A DNA stretch of 64,000 nt from Ensifer adhaerens (lineage in GTDB: Bacteria; Pseudomonadota; Alphaproteobacteria; Rhizobiales; Rhizobiaceae), in assembly GCF_013283195.1 (NCBI RefSeq), contig NZ_JABEKT010000001.1, positions 186,001-250,000 on the forward strand, in the 5' to 3' direction. The notes under the pieces are model-generated. The model was not told the DNA's origin and did no database searches. It was given only the letters and a program-made list of their open reading frames with translations. Below are positions 9,845 through 17,868 of this stretch, in pieces (the first letter of the stretch is position 1; each line of letters begins with the position of its first letter). Made by a program: the position numbers and the translations under genes.

Positions 9845-10684
9845 ATGCAATTCGAAGGCACCGCCGACTATATCGCCGACAAGGACCTGATGATCGCGGT
9901 CAACGCCGCGATCCGGCTGGAACGGCCGCTGCTCGTCAAGGGCGAGCCCGGCACCGGCAAGACCGAACTTGCCCGCCAGATCGCCGCAGCCCTCGAGCTC
10001 GAGCTGATCGAGTGGAGCGTCAAGTCGACGACCAAGGCGCAGCAGGGGCTCTATGAATATGACGCCGTCTCGCGCCTGCGCGACAGCCAGCTCGGCGACG
10101 CGCGCGTCAACGACGTCAGGAACTACATTCGCAAGGGCAAGCTCTGGCAGGCTTTCGAGGCCGGAAAACGCGTCGTGCTTTTGATCGACGAGATCGACAA
10201 GGCCGACATCGAGTTTCCGAACGACCTGCTGCAGGAACTCGACCGCATGGAGTTCCACGTCTACGAGACCAACGAGATGATCCAGGCCCGCCAGCGGCCG
10301 ATCGTCATCATTACCTCCAACAACGAGAAGGAGCTGCCGGACGCTTTCCTGCGCCGCTGCTTCTTCCACTATATCCGCTTTCCCGACGCCGACACGCTCG
10401 CCCGCATCGTCGAGGTGCACTATCCCGGCATTCGCAAAACCCTGCTTTCGGCAGCCCTTGCCGCCTTCTACGACATCCGCCAGGTGCCGGGACTGAAGAA
10501 GAAGCCTTCGACTTCCGAAGCGCTCGACTGGATCCGCCTGCTCGTTGCCGACGAGATCGACCCGGCCGACCTGCGCGCCGATCCGAAAACCATGCTGCCG
10601 AAGCTGCATGGCGCGCTGCTCAAGAACGAGCAGGACGTCCATCTGTTCGAACGCCTGGCCTTCATGGCGCGCCGCGACCAATGA
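9845..10684 (+). CDS. MoxR-family AAA+ ATPase
   Basis: 279 residues from ATG 9845 (MQFEGTADYIADKDL), preceded by GGAAGAAG; an in-frame ATG lies at 9827. Walker A is VKGEPGTGKTELARQ near residue 35, Walker B VVLLIDEIDKADIEFPNDLL near 105, sensor 1 IITSNNEKELPDAFLRRC. MoxR ATPases act as chaperones or cofactor-insertion factors, nearly always with a VWA-domain partner; such a protein is coded at 12336-13520. The stop overlaps the Nudix start by four bases. A specific client is not evident. Confidence 0.92.
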   Translation: MQFEGTADYIADKDLMIAVNAAIRLERPLLVKGEPGTGKTELARQIAAALELELIEWSVKSTTKAQQGLYEYDAVSRLRDSQLGDARVNDVRNYIRKGKLWQAFEAGKRVVLLIDEIDKADIEFPNDLLQELDRMEFHVYETNEMIQARQRPIVIITSNNEKELPDAFLRRCFFHYIRFPDADTLARIVEVHYPGIRKTLLSAALAAFYDIRQVPGLKKKPSTSEALDWIRLLVADEIDPADLRADPKTMLPKLHGALLKNEQDVHLFERLAFMARRDQ

Positions 10685-11139
10685 AGCCAGACGCCCACAA
10701 GGTGCTGATCTACGCCACCTGGCGGGAGCAGCTGCTGGTTTTCGACGAGCCGGACTTTCCTGAAATCGACCTGCAGGTCCCGGGCGGCACGATGGAGCCC
10801 GGCGAAAGCCCTGAGGTCGCGGCAGTCCGAGAGTTTGTCGAGGAGACAGGGTTGGCGCCGCCGGCATCACTGCTGCCGCTTGCAACGCAGGACTATCGCT
10901 TCACCAAGGATGGCCACCCGATCTGGCACCGCCGGCACTATTTCCATGCGCAGCTTTCCGGCGAACAAAAGGAAACCTGGCTGCACTTCGAAATGACGCC
11001 GGACGGCGGCGGCCCGCCGATCCGCTTTCGCTTCTTCTGGCTCGGGTTTGACGAGGCTGCGCCCCGGCTCGGCTATGGTATGCAGGACGCTCTGGACTTT
11101 TTGCTAGCCCAAAGCCTCAGCCCCTCTCCTCGGGTTTAA
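10681..11139 (+). CDS. Nudix hydrolase
   Basis: 152 residues, translationally coupled to the MoxR gene (ATGA overlap). A complete Nudix box GTMEPGESPEVAAVREFVEETGL (matching Gx5Ex7REUxEExGU) lies near residues 40-62. It hydrolyses a nucleoside diphosphate linked to another group; the substrate is not predictable. The last residues (LSPSPRV) and the stop codon are coded inside the RIME-like repeat starting near 11120, so the C-terminus may have been altered by repeat insertion. Confidence 0.9.
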   Translation: MKPDAHKVLIYATWREQLLVFDEPDFPEIDLQVPGGTMEPGESPEVAAVREFVEETGLAPPASLLPLATQDYRFTKDGHPIWHRRHYFHAQLSGEQKETWLHFEMTPDGGGPPIRFRFFWLGFDEAAPRLGYGMQDALDFLLAQSLSPSPRV

Positions 11140-11203
11140 CCCGAGGACTAACCCTCTGCCCGCCTGCGGGGGAGAAAGTGGCGGCAGCCGGATGAGGGGC
11201 CGT
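11121..11203. repeat. RIME-like palindromic repeat, copy B (short)
   Basis: Holds a perfect palindrome cctcgggtt-t-aacccgagg (11128-11146), then gcccgcctgcgggggag and a terminal gccggatgagggg. It is a shortened or variant copy of the element at 6134, 17681 and 47501. The palindrome centre is the TAA stop of the Nudix gene. Confidence 0.7.
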
Positions 11204-11261
11204 TTAGCCGGCGAATCGTTTTTCATTGACCCCCGCGCCTTTGCCGCGCTATCAAATAATC

Positions 11262-11313
11262 CGTGGTGATTTGGCCGGCCGGCTTGCAGCCACGTTAAAC
11301 AAATCGCTAAAGG
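11262..11313 (+). promoter_or_regulatory. SAM-II riboswitch aptamer upstream of metA
   Basis: The strand CGTGG (11262-11266) pairs with CCACG (11290-11294) to form P1. GATTTG (11268-11273) pairs with CAAATC (11300-11305) as the pseudoknot, and the sequence ends GCTAAAGG. This is the SAM-II (metA) architecture of alphaproteobacteria, which binds S-adenosylmethionine and represses downstream methionine genes. It is 80 bases upstream of metA. Confidence 0.95.
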
Positions 11314-11339
11314 GCCGAGGAAACGTGGATTTTCCGAGG

Positions 11340-11371
11340 ACCGGTCGCGATCAATCGCCGCCGGTTTTTTT
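11340..11371 (+). terminator. Intrinsic terminator between SAM-II aptamer and metA
   Basis: The stem ACCGG...CCGGT encloses GCGAT-CA-ATCGC and is followed by a run of seven T. It lies after the aptamer and before the metA ribosome-binding site, so it is probably the expression platform (premature termination). Confidence 0.75.
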
Positions 11372-11393
11372 GTATTGATCGAGTGGAAGCCCC

Positions 11394-12320
11394 ATGCCCA
11401 TCAAGATACCCGATACGCTGCCCGCCTTCGAAACCCTCGCGACCGAGGGTGTGCGGGTGATGACCGAGACCGTGGCGATCCGTCAGGACATCCGCCCGCT
11501 CCAGATCGGGCTCCTCAACCTCATGCCCAACAAGGTCAAGACCGAGATCCAGATGGCGCGCCTCATTGGCGCCTCGCCGCTGCAGGTCGAGCTGTCGCTG
11601 ATCCGCATCGGCGCGCACCGGGCAAAGAACACGTCGGAAGAACACCTGCTCGCCTTCTACGAGACCTGGGAAGAGGTGAAGGCCCGCAAGTTCGACGGCT
11701 TCATCATCACCGGCGCCCCCGTCGAAACGCTGGACTATGAGGACGTCACCTACTGGGACGAGCTGAAGCGTATCCTCGACTGGACGACGACCAACGTGCA
11801 TTCGACGCTGAATGTCTGCTGGGGCGCGATGGCGGCGATCTATCATTTCCATGGCGTGCCGAAATATCCGCTGAAGGAGAAGGCCTTCGGCGTCTACCGC
11901 CACCAGAACCTGCAGCCCTCCTCCGTCTATCTCAACGGCTTCTCCGACGATTTCGCCGTGCCGGTGTCGCGCTGGACCGAAGTGCGCCGCGCCGACATCA
12001 ATGGCGTGGCCGACCTAGAGATCCTGATGGAATCGAAGGAGATGGGCGTCTGCCTTGTACACGAGCAGAGGGGCAAGCGCCTCTACATGTTCAACCACGT
12101 GGAGTATGATTCCACGTCGCTGTCGGACGAATATTTCCGGGACGTGGACGCCGGCGTGCCGATCAAGATGCCGCACGACTACTTTCCGCACAATGATCCG
12201 ACCCTGCCGCCACAGAACCGCTGGCGCAGCCACGCGCATCTGTTCTTCGGCAACTGGATCAACGAGATGTACCAGACGACGCCCTACGACATGGACCTGA
12301 TCGGCCGGGGCGAAAGCTAG
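11394..12320 (+). CDS. metA: Homoserine O-acetyltransferase (MetA family)
   Basis: 308 residues, full family length. Activates homoserine by acylation, the first dedicated step of methionine synthesis. The catalytic residues fall at the canonical numbers: Cys142 in LNVCWGAMA, His235 and Glu237 in FNHVEYD. Residue 111 is Glu (GAPVETLDY). In this family Glu111 goes with acetyl-CoA use and Gly111 with succinyl-CoA, so acetylation is predicted even though such genes are often labelled succinyltransferase. Controlled by the SAM-II riboswitch upstream. The VWA gene follows after 15 bases and may be cotranscribed. Confidence 0.95.
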   Translation: MPIKIPDTLPAFETLATEGVRVMTETVAIRQDIRPLQIGLLNLMPNKVKTEIQMARLIGASPLQVELSLIRIGAHRAKNTSEEHLLAFYETWEEVKARKFDGFIITGAPVETLDYEDVTYWDELKRILDWTTTNVHSTLNVCWGAMAAIYHFHGVPKYPLKEKAFGVYRHQNLQPSSVYLNGFSDDFAVPVSRWTEVRRADINGVADLEILMESKEMGVCLVHEQRGKRLYMFNHVEYDSTSLSDEYFRDVDAGVPIKMPHDYFPHNDPTLPPQNRWRSHAHLFFGNWINEMYQTTPYDMDLIGRGES

Positions 12321-12335
12321 GGATCAGAGGCTGCG

Positions 12336-13520
12336 ATGTTCATCCCCTTCTTCCTCGAATTGAAGGCTGCGAAGATCCCGGTGACACTCCGGGAATTCCT
12401 GTCCCTGATCGAGGGCATGGAGGCGGGTATCGCCACCTTCGATATCGAGGCGTTCTATTTCCTTGCGCGCACGGCGCTGGTGAAGGACGAGCGCCATATC
12501 GACCGCTTCGACGGCGTCTTTCGGCATTGTTTTTCGGGCCTCGAGGCCATCAATCCCCTTGATGAATTCGAACAGGCGGCCATCCCCGAGGAATGGCTGC
12601 GCAAGCTGGCCGAGAAGTATCTGACGGAAGAAGAGAAGCGCCTGGTCGAATCCCTCGGCGGTTTCGAGACCCTGATGGAGACCTTGCGACAGCGGCTCAG
12701 CGAACAGGAAGGGCGCCACCAGGGCGGCTCCAAATGGATCGGCACCGCCGGCACCTCGCCGTTCGGCGCCTACGGCTACAATCCCGAAGGTGTCCGGATC
12801 GGCCAGGACGGCTCGCGCCACCGTCGCGCGGTCAAGGTCTGGGACCGGCGCGAGTTCAGGGATTACGACGACACGGTCGAGCTCGGCACGCGCAACATCA
12901 AGGTGGCGCTCAAACGGCTCAGGCGCTGGGTGCGCCAGGGGGCGGCCGACGAACTCGACCTTTCCGGCACCATCCGCGCCACCGCCGAACACGGCTATCT
13001 CGATGTCGTGACGCGGCCGGAACGGCGCAACGCCGTCAAGCTCCTGATGTTCTTCGACGTCGGCGGCTCGATGGACGACCATATCCGCATCGTCGAGGAG
13101 CTGTTTTCCGCCGCACGCGGCGAATTCCGCCATATGGAGCACTTCTACTTCCACAACTGCGTCTACGAAGGCCTGTGGAAGGACAATCGCCGCCGACGGG
13201 CCGACATCACCCGCACGACGGAGTTGCTGCGCACCTATGGCGGCGACTACCGTGCGATCTTCGTCGGCGACGCATCGATGAGCCCCTATGAGATCAGCCA
13301 CCCTGGGGGCTCGGTCGAGCATTGGAACGACGAGGCCGGCGGGCTCTGGCTGTCGCGCATCGCCGCCCACTTTCCCCGCTCCATCTGGCTCAATCCGGTC
13401 CCCGAAATGCACTGGGGCCATACCCAGTCGATCGCCATGATCAGAGGCCTCTTCGCGGGCCGCATGTTTCCGTTGACGCTCAGCGGACTGCAGGACGCGA
13501 CGAAACAACTATCGCGCTGA
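12336..13520 (+). CDS. VWA-domain CoxE-like protein, probable MoxR partner
   Basis: 394 residues. The N-terminal half is helical (MFIPFFLELKAAKIPVTLREFLSL). The middle contains GGTSPFGAYG-like and KVWDRREFRDYDD segments, and the C-terminal von Willebrand A domain begins LLMFFDVGGSMDDHI near residue 235. There the metal site reads D-V-G-G-S in place of DxSxS. HNCVYEGLWKDNRRRR and a HWNDEAGGLWLSRIAAHFPRS ending are typical of CoxE-like proteins that work with MoxR ATPases. The expected ATPase is coded at 9845-10684, separated by the Nudix gene, the riboswitch and metA. Confidence 0.88.
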   Translation: MFIPFFLELKAAKIPVTLREFLSLIEGMEAGIATFDIEAFYFLARTALVKDERHIDRFDGVFRHCFSGLEAINPLDEFEQAAIPEEWLRKLAEKYLTEEEKRLVESLGGFETLMETLRQRLSEQEGRHQGGSKWIGTAGTSPFGAYGYNPEGVRIGQDGSRHRRAVKVWDRREFRDYDDTVELGTRNIKVALKRLRRWVRQGAADELDLSGTIRATAEHGYLDVVTRPERRNAVKLLMFFDVGGSMDDHIRIVEELFSAARGEFRHMEHFYFHNCVYEGLWKDNRRRRADITRTTELLRTYGGDYRAIFVGDASMSPYEISHPGGSVEHWNDEAGGLWLSRIAAHFPRSIWLNPVPEMHWGHTQSIAMIRGLFAGRMFPLTLSGLQDATKQLSR

Positions 13521-13607
13521 ATCTACCGCAGAAAATCTCGATTTCCGGTTGCCGATCCCCAGGAAATGACGCAGGTTGCTTGCCGCAAGGACGGGGAGAA
13601 CCAGACG

Positions 13608-14630
13608 ATGGACAAGCATGCGGACACGCAAATCTTCGGACACCTGCCATCGGGTGAGCCGGTTCATCGTGTCGTGCTTTCCGGTGGAGGCCTGACTGCC
13701 CATATTCTTACCTGGGGAAGCGTGATCCAGGACCTGCGGCTGGATGGCCATGAGCCGCCGTTGGTGCTCGGCTTTACCGATCTCGAGAGCTATGTCGCCC
13801 ATTCTCCTTATTTCGGCGCAACGCCCGGCCGCTGTGCCAACCGCATCGGCGGCGGTCGCTTCACCCTCGATGGCGAGACCCACCAGCTCGAATGCAACGA
13901 AAAGGGCGTGACGCACCTGCATGGCGGCAGCGACAACATCGGCAAGCGCAACTGGACGATTGTCGAGCGGACGCGCGACAGCGTCACGCTGGAGATCACC
14001 GATCCGGATGGCCGCGCCGGATATCCGGGCAACTGCCAGATCCGCTGCACCTACCAGCTGAAGCCCGGCGGCCTGCTCAGTGTCGTCTACGAGACTAAGA
14101 GCGACAGGCCGACGCTCGCCAACGTCTGTCAGCACAGCTATTTCAATCTGGATGGCGGCGCGGATGCACTCGGCCACGACATCATGATTGCCGCCGACCA
14201 TTATCTGCCGACCGACGAGCGCCAGGTGCCGACGGGGGAAATCCGCCCGGTCGAAGGCACCGCCTTCGATCTCAGGGAGATGACCTCGCTCAGGCGCCAG
14301 GCCGAGGGCGAACGCATCGCCTACGACCATAATTTCTGCCTCTCGCGGGAACGCATGGCGAAACACTCGGTCGCCCTTGCCCGCAGTCTCAATTCCGGCG
14401 TGACGATGGAAGTGCTGACGACCGAGCCCGGCGTCCAGCTCTATACCGGCTTCAAGCTCGACGTGCCGGTGCCCGGTCTCGAAGGACGTCGCTATGGCGC
14501 TTTTGCCGGCTTCTGTCTGGAAACCCAGGTGTGGCCGGATGCCGTCAATCACGAGGGCTTTCCGAACGCGGTTCTGCGCCCGGGCGAGACCCGTCGCCAG
14601 GAAACGGATTATGTCTTTATGAAGAGCTGA
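13608..14630 (+). CDS. Aldose 1-epimerase family protein
   Basis: 340 residues from ATG 13608 (MDKHADTQIFGHLPSG), with GGGGAG 12 bases upstream; an ATG at 13566 lacks room for its own site. Galactose mutarotase fold: GATPGRCANRIGGGRFTLDG near residue 75, THLHGGSDNIGKRNW near 105, QHSYFNLDGGAD near 175 with a likely catalytic His, DHNFCL near 240, and a terminal ETQVWPDAVNHEGFP. Interconverts alpha and beta anomers of aldoses (galM/mro type). No sugar operon is adjacent, so the sugar is unknown. Confidence 0.9.
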   Translation: MDKHADTQIFGHLPSGEPVHRVVLSGGGLTAHILTWGSVIQDLRLDGHEPPLVLGFTDLESYVAHSPYFGATPGRCANRIGGGRFTLDGETHQLECNEKGVTHLHGGSDNIGKRNWTIVERTRDSVTLEITDPDGRAGYPGNCQIRCTYQLKPGGLLSVVYETKSDRPTLANVCQHSYFNLDGGADALGHDIMIAADHYLPTDERQVPTGEIRPVEGTAFDLREMTSLRRQAEGERIAYDHNFCLSRERMAKHSVALARSLNSGVTMEVLTTEPGVQLYTGFKLDVPVPGLEGRRYGAFAGFCLETQVWPDAVNHEGFPNAVLRPGETRRQETDYVFMKS

Positions 14631-14762
14631 GAATTTTTGCCGAGACCATCGGTGACGCATGCATTGCCGCGAACGTAAGCCATCACGGCTGCGGCTTGAC
14701 CTACTTATCCAGGCTCTTCGCCCGAGGCGAAGAATAATTATATTACAATCGGTTGGGAAAAT

Positions 14763-14837
14763 TGGAGCGGGTGAGGCGATTCGAACGCCCGACCCCAACC
14801 TTGGCAAGGTTGTGCTCTACCCCTGAGCTACACCCGC
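14763..14837 (-). tRNA. tRNA-Gly (GCC anticodon)
   Basis: Read on the minus strand, a full cloverleaf of 75 bases: acceptor GCGGGTG/CACCCGC, D stem GCTC/GAGC, anticodon stem CAACC/GGTTG around TTGCCAA (anticodon GCC), T loop TTCGAAT, and an encoded CCA end. It stands alone between convergent or unrelated genes; no integrase or duplicated 3' end was seen nearby. Confidence 0.96.
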
Positions 14838-15090
14838 TCATTACCTCGGTCCGGGGGTAGTCGGTGGACCGTGGGTGCCGCTGACTTGCGGCGACGGGCG
14901 CTATATGGCCTAAGCGATTTTGGAATGCAACAGGGAAATGTCGAGAAATCGAATATTTTTTGGGAGCCTCCTCAGGAAGCCCGCAAATGCCGCGTTTTCG
15001 CGCCCCACCGGCGTCTGTGAGATTGCACGCCGCGGCCGTTTTCCCCTAAAGCAGACTGGAAAAAAATCGATCGCCAGGAGAATCACCCCG

Positions 15091-15600
15091 ATGAACGACG
15101 CGCAACCGAAGACCGCGGACGACCTTTTCCGCTTTCTCGACGATCTCGGCATCGAGCACAGCACAAAAAAACACGAGCCCGTGTTCACCGTGGCCGAATC
15201 GGTGGCGCTGCGTGACGAAATTCCCGGCGGCCACACCAAGAACCTGTTCGTGAAGGACAAGAAGGACAACTACTTCCTTTTGACCGTCGAGGAGCACGCG
15301 ACCGTCGATCTGAAGACGGTGCACCAGGTCATCGGCGCAGCCAGCAAGGTTTCCTTCGGCAAGCCGGAGAAGCTGATGGAGTATCTCGGCGTCATCCCGG
15401 GAGCGGTCACGGCACTCGGCGCGATCAACGATACCGGCGGCAACGTCAAGGTGATCATCGACGAGGAGCTGATGGCATTCGATGTGATCAACTGCCACCC
15501 GCTGTCCAACGACGCGACGACCTCGATCGGCTCGAAGGACCTGTTGCGCTTCATGGAAGCCACGGGACATGAACCGCTTGTCTTGAAAGTGACAGCCTGA
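15091..15600 (+). CDS. Prolyl-tRNA editing protein (YbaK/ProX family)
   Basis: 169 residues from ATG 15091, with CCAGGAG ten bases upstream. The frame is open to 14920, but that part shows no family features. Core YbaK fold: RFLDDLGIEHSTKKHEPVFTVAE, GGHTKNLFVKDKKDNYFLLTV, a conserved Lys in KNLFVKDKK, SFGKPEKLMEYLGVIPGAVTALG, and CHPLSNDATTSI. These stand-alone domains deacylate mischarged tRNA-Pro (for example alanyl-tRNA-Pro). Length and start fit the PrdX/ProXp-ala type. Confidence 0.87.
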   Translation: MNDAQPKTADDLFRFLDDLGIEHSTKKHEPVFTVAESVALRDEIPGGHTKNLFVKDKKDNYFLLTVEEHATVDLKTVHQVIGAASKVSFGKPEKLMEYLGVIPGAVTALGAINDTGGNVKVIIDEELMAFDVINCHPLSNDATTSIGSKDLLRFMEATGHEPLVLKVTA

Positions 15601-15659
15601 CATACGATCTTTGGCGCGAATGCAGGAAGCCGGATCGAGAGCCGGCGAGGAGAGAAGTA

Positions 15660-16637
15660 ATGACGGGCAACGACAATCCCTATGCAGGGTCCTTCGGCAA
15701 CCAGATGACCGCTTCGGCTTCCTTCGGAGGCCAGCCGGCCGCAGCCGCGCCCCCAAGCGGCGATCTGATCAAGGAAACGACGACCGCCAACTTCGCCAAG
15801 GATGTGCTCGACGCGTCGCGCCAGCAGCCTGTTCTCGTCGATTTCTGGGCTCCCTGGTGCGGTCCGTGCAAGCAGCTGACCCCGGTGATCGAAAAGGTCG
15901 TGACGGAAGCTGCCGGCCGCGTGAAGCTCGTCAAGATGAACATCGACGACCATCCATCGATTGCCGGACAGCTCGGCATCCAGTCGATCCCGGCCGTCAT
16001 CGCCTTCGTCGGCGGGCGACCGGTCGACGGCTTCATGGGGGCGGTGCCTGAGAGCCAGATCAAGCAATTCATCGAAAAGGTCGCCGGCCCTGCCGTCGAC
16101 GACAGCAAGGCCGAGATCGAGGCCGTGCTCGCCGACGCCAAGGCTCTGCTGGAGACGGGCGATGCCGAAAACGCCGCCGGCCTCTTCGGCGCGGTGCTGC
16201 AGGCAGATCCGGAGAATGTGGTGGCGATTGCCGGCATGGTCGATTGCATGATCACCCTCGGCCAGATCGCCGAAGCGCGCGAAGCGCTTTCGAGCCTGCC
16301 GGACGATCTTGCCAAGGATGCCGGCATCAGCGCGGTTGCCAAGAAGCTCGACCAGATCGAGGAAGCCCGCAAGCTCGGCGATCCCAATGCTCTGGAACAG
16401 CGCCTGGCAGCCAACCCCGACGACCATGAAGCCCGCCTGATGCTGGCCAAGATCCGCAACGTCGAAGGCGACCGCAATGGCGCGGCGGATCACCTGTTGA
16501 CGATCATGAAACGCGACCGGGCTTTCGACGATGACGGCGCACGGCGTGAGCTCGTCTCTTTCTTCGAAGTCTGGGGTCCGAAAGACCCGGCGACGATCGC
16601 CGCCCGCCGCAAGCTCTCGTCGATCCTGTTTTCCTGA
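15660..16637 (+). CDS. cnoX: Thioredoxin-TPR chaperone-like protein (CnoX/YbbN)
   Basis: 325 residues. After a 40-residue Gly/Ala-rich start comes a thioredoxin domain (about 45-140) with WAPWCGPCKQL (Cys67, Cys70) and the cis-proline segment QSIPAVIAF. The C-terminal half consists of TPR-like helices (AKALLETGDAENAAGLFGAVLQ; PDDHEARLMLAKI). This matches YbbN/CnoX, a holdase that protects clients from oxidation and hands them to chaperonin. The alphaproteobacterial form keeps both active-site cysteines. AGGAGAGAAG precedes the ATG. Confidence 0.9.
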   Translation: MTGNDNPYAGSFGNQMTASASFGGQPAAAAPPSGDLIKETTTANFAKDVLDASRQQPVLVDFWAPWCGPCKQLTPVIEKVVTEAAGRVKLVKMNIDDHPSIAGQLGIQSIPAVIAFVGGRPVDGFMGAVPESQIKQFIEKVAGPAVDDSKAEIEAVLADAKALLETGDAENAAGLFGAVLQADPENVVAIAGMVDCMITLGQIAEAREALSSLPDDLAKDAGISAVAKKLDQIEEARKLGDPNALEQRLAANPDDHEARLMLAKIRNVEGDRNGAADHLLTIMKRDRAFDDDGARRELVSFFEVWGPKDPATIAARRKLSSILFS

Positions 16638-16654
16638 ACCACGCAGCAAGATCG

Positions 16655-16691
16655 GTGCGTTTTTCCCTTGAGATTTTCAAAGGGCGCACCA
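16655..16691 (+). terminator. Hairpin after the thioredoxin-TPR gene
   Basis: GGTGCG pairs with CGCACC, and CCCTT with AAGGG, around a short loop. The stem ends 18-54 bases after the cnoX stop and is followed by a weak atttctt tail. Possible intrinsic terminator or attenuator ahead of the Lon-N gene. Confidence 0.4.
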
Positions 16692-16762
16692 TTTCTTGAT
16701 CTGGTTGGCCACGCAGCGATGCGTGGCGGGGGCGAGACCGGACATCTGCAAGGTCGATCGGA

Positions 16763-17443
16763 ATGCATGTCGGAAATGCACGTTATCTAGGTCCGCAGGA
16801 CTTGCCGGAGATCATTCCGGTGTTTCCGCTGACCGGCGCGCTGCTTTTGCCTGGCGCGCAGTTGCCGCTCAACATCTTCGAGCCGCGTTATCTGGCGATG
16901 CTCGACGATGCCCTTTCCGGCAATCGGCTGATCGGGATCGTGCAGCCTTCCTTCTGCGAAGGCCGCAACGATATCGGCGTCGGGCCGGTTCCAGCACTCT
17001 GTCAGGTCGGCTGTATCGGCCGCATCACCTCCTTTGCCGAAACCGGCGACGGCCGCTACATCACCTCGCTGACGGGCGTGTGCCGCTACCGGTTGTTCAA
17101 CGAAGTCGCCGGCACGCGCGGCTACCGCCGCTTCCGCATCGGCCCGTTCACCGCCGACCTTGAAAATCGCGACGACGAGGGCCTGGTCGACCGTTCGGCG
17201 CTGCTGGCAGCCTTCCGGGCCTATCTGGAGGCCAACAAGCTCAAGGCCGACTGGGAGAGTGTGGAGCGCGCCAGCAACCGCACGCTGGTCAACTCGATGG
17301 CAATGATGTCTCCCTACGGGCCGGCCGAGAAACAGGCGCTGCTGGAAGCACCCGACCTCAAGACCCGCGCCGAAACGCTGATCGCCATTACCGAGATCGT
17401 GCTAGCGCGCAATTTCGGCGATGTCGACAATATCCTGCAGTAA
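16763..17443 (+). CDS. LON substrate-binding (Lon-N) domain protein
   Basis: 226 residues. Stand-alone N-terminal Lon domain: [34 protein letters not shown] at residues 13-46, IGIVQPSF, and [22 protein letters not shown]. There is no AAA+ or protease domain, so it is not Lon itself; such proteins are conserved and of unclear role. The next gene begins ten bases downstream. Confidence 0.87.
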   Translation: MHVGNARYLGPQDLPEIIPVFPLTGALLLPGAQLPLNIFEPRYLAMLDDALSGNRLIGIVQPSFCEGRNDIGVGPVPALCQVGCIGRITSFAETGDGRYITSLTGVCRYRLFNEVAGTRGYRRFRIGPFTADLENRDDEGLVDRSALLAAFRAYLEANKLKADWESVERASNRTLVNSMAMMSPYGPAEKQALLEAPDLKTRAETLIAITEIVLARNFGDVDNILQ

Positions 17444-17453
17444 GCGAGGGCTC

Positions 17454-17642
17454 GTGGACGTCAACGCCAGCAAGGTCGATCCGAAACTGCTCGAACTGCT
17501 CGTCTGCCCGCTGACCAAGGGCCGGCTCAGCTATCACGCCGAAGCGGGCGAGTTGATTTCGGAAAAGGCGCGGCTCGCTTACCCCATCCGCGATGGCGTG
17601 CCGATCATGCTGATCTCCGAGGCGCGCAAGATCGAGGACTGA
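17454..17642 (+). CDS. Trm112/YcaR-like small protein
   Basis: 62 residues from GTG 17454, with GCGAGGG a few bases upstream; an in-frame ATG at 17421 would overlap the previous gene. Core [17 protein letters not shown], then [18 protein letters not shown], is the UPF0434/Trm112 signature. Only one of the usual zinc-ribbon cysteines remains (LVCPL). In eukaryotes and archaea Trm112 activates methyltransferases; the bacterial role is unsettled. Confidence 0.88.
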   Translation: MDVNASKVDPKLLELLVCPLTKGRLSYHAEAGELISEKARLAYPIRDGVPIMLISEARKIED

Positions 17643-17680
17643 CGCTAGGCTGCCGGCCAAGCGCCGAATACGCCCAACTG

Positions 17681-17841
17681 CCCCTCATCCGGCCTGCCGG
17701 CCACCTTCTCCCCGCAAGCGGGCAGAAGGAAATCCGCCGCACGCTCGGTGCCAAGTCTCTTCTCTTGGATGTGGCGCCATCGCCGCGCACGCAACCAAAT
17801 CCCCTCGCCCCGCCTGCGGGGAGAGGGCTAGGGTGAGGGGC
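17681..17841. repeat. RIME-like palindromic intergenic repeat, copy C
   Basis: cccctcatccggcctgccgg with a ctccccgcaagcgggcag hairpin on the left; ccccgcctgcggggagag and ctagggtgagggg on the right. Nearly the same organisation as copy A. It sits between the convergent Trm112-like gene and ubiH, where it could end transcription from both sides. Confidence 0.82.
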
Positions 17842-17868
17842 AAACCCAGGAATGCCGCGCTTTGCAGA

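Noticed and set aside
12324-13508. 394-codon minus-strand frame of the same length as the VWA gene
   Set aside because: Exact antisense of the VWA gene, with no motifs; the equal length is coincidental.
14763-14837. tRNA-Gly as an integration site
   Set aside because: No integrase, no duplicated tRNA 3' end and no change in gene style nearby.
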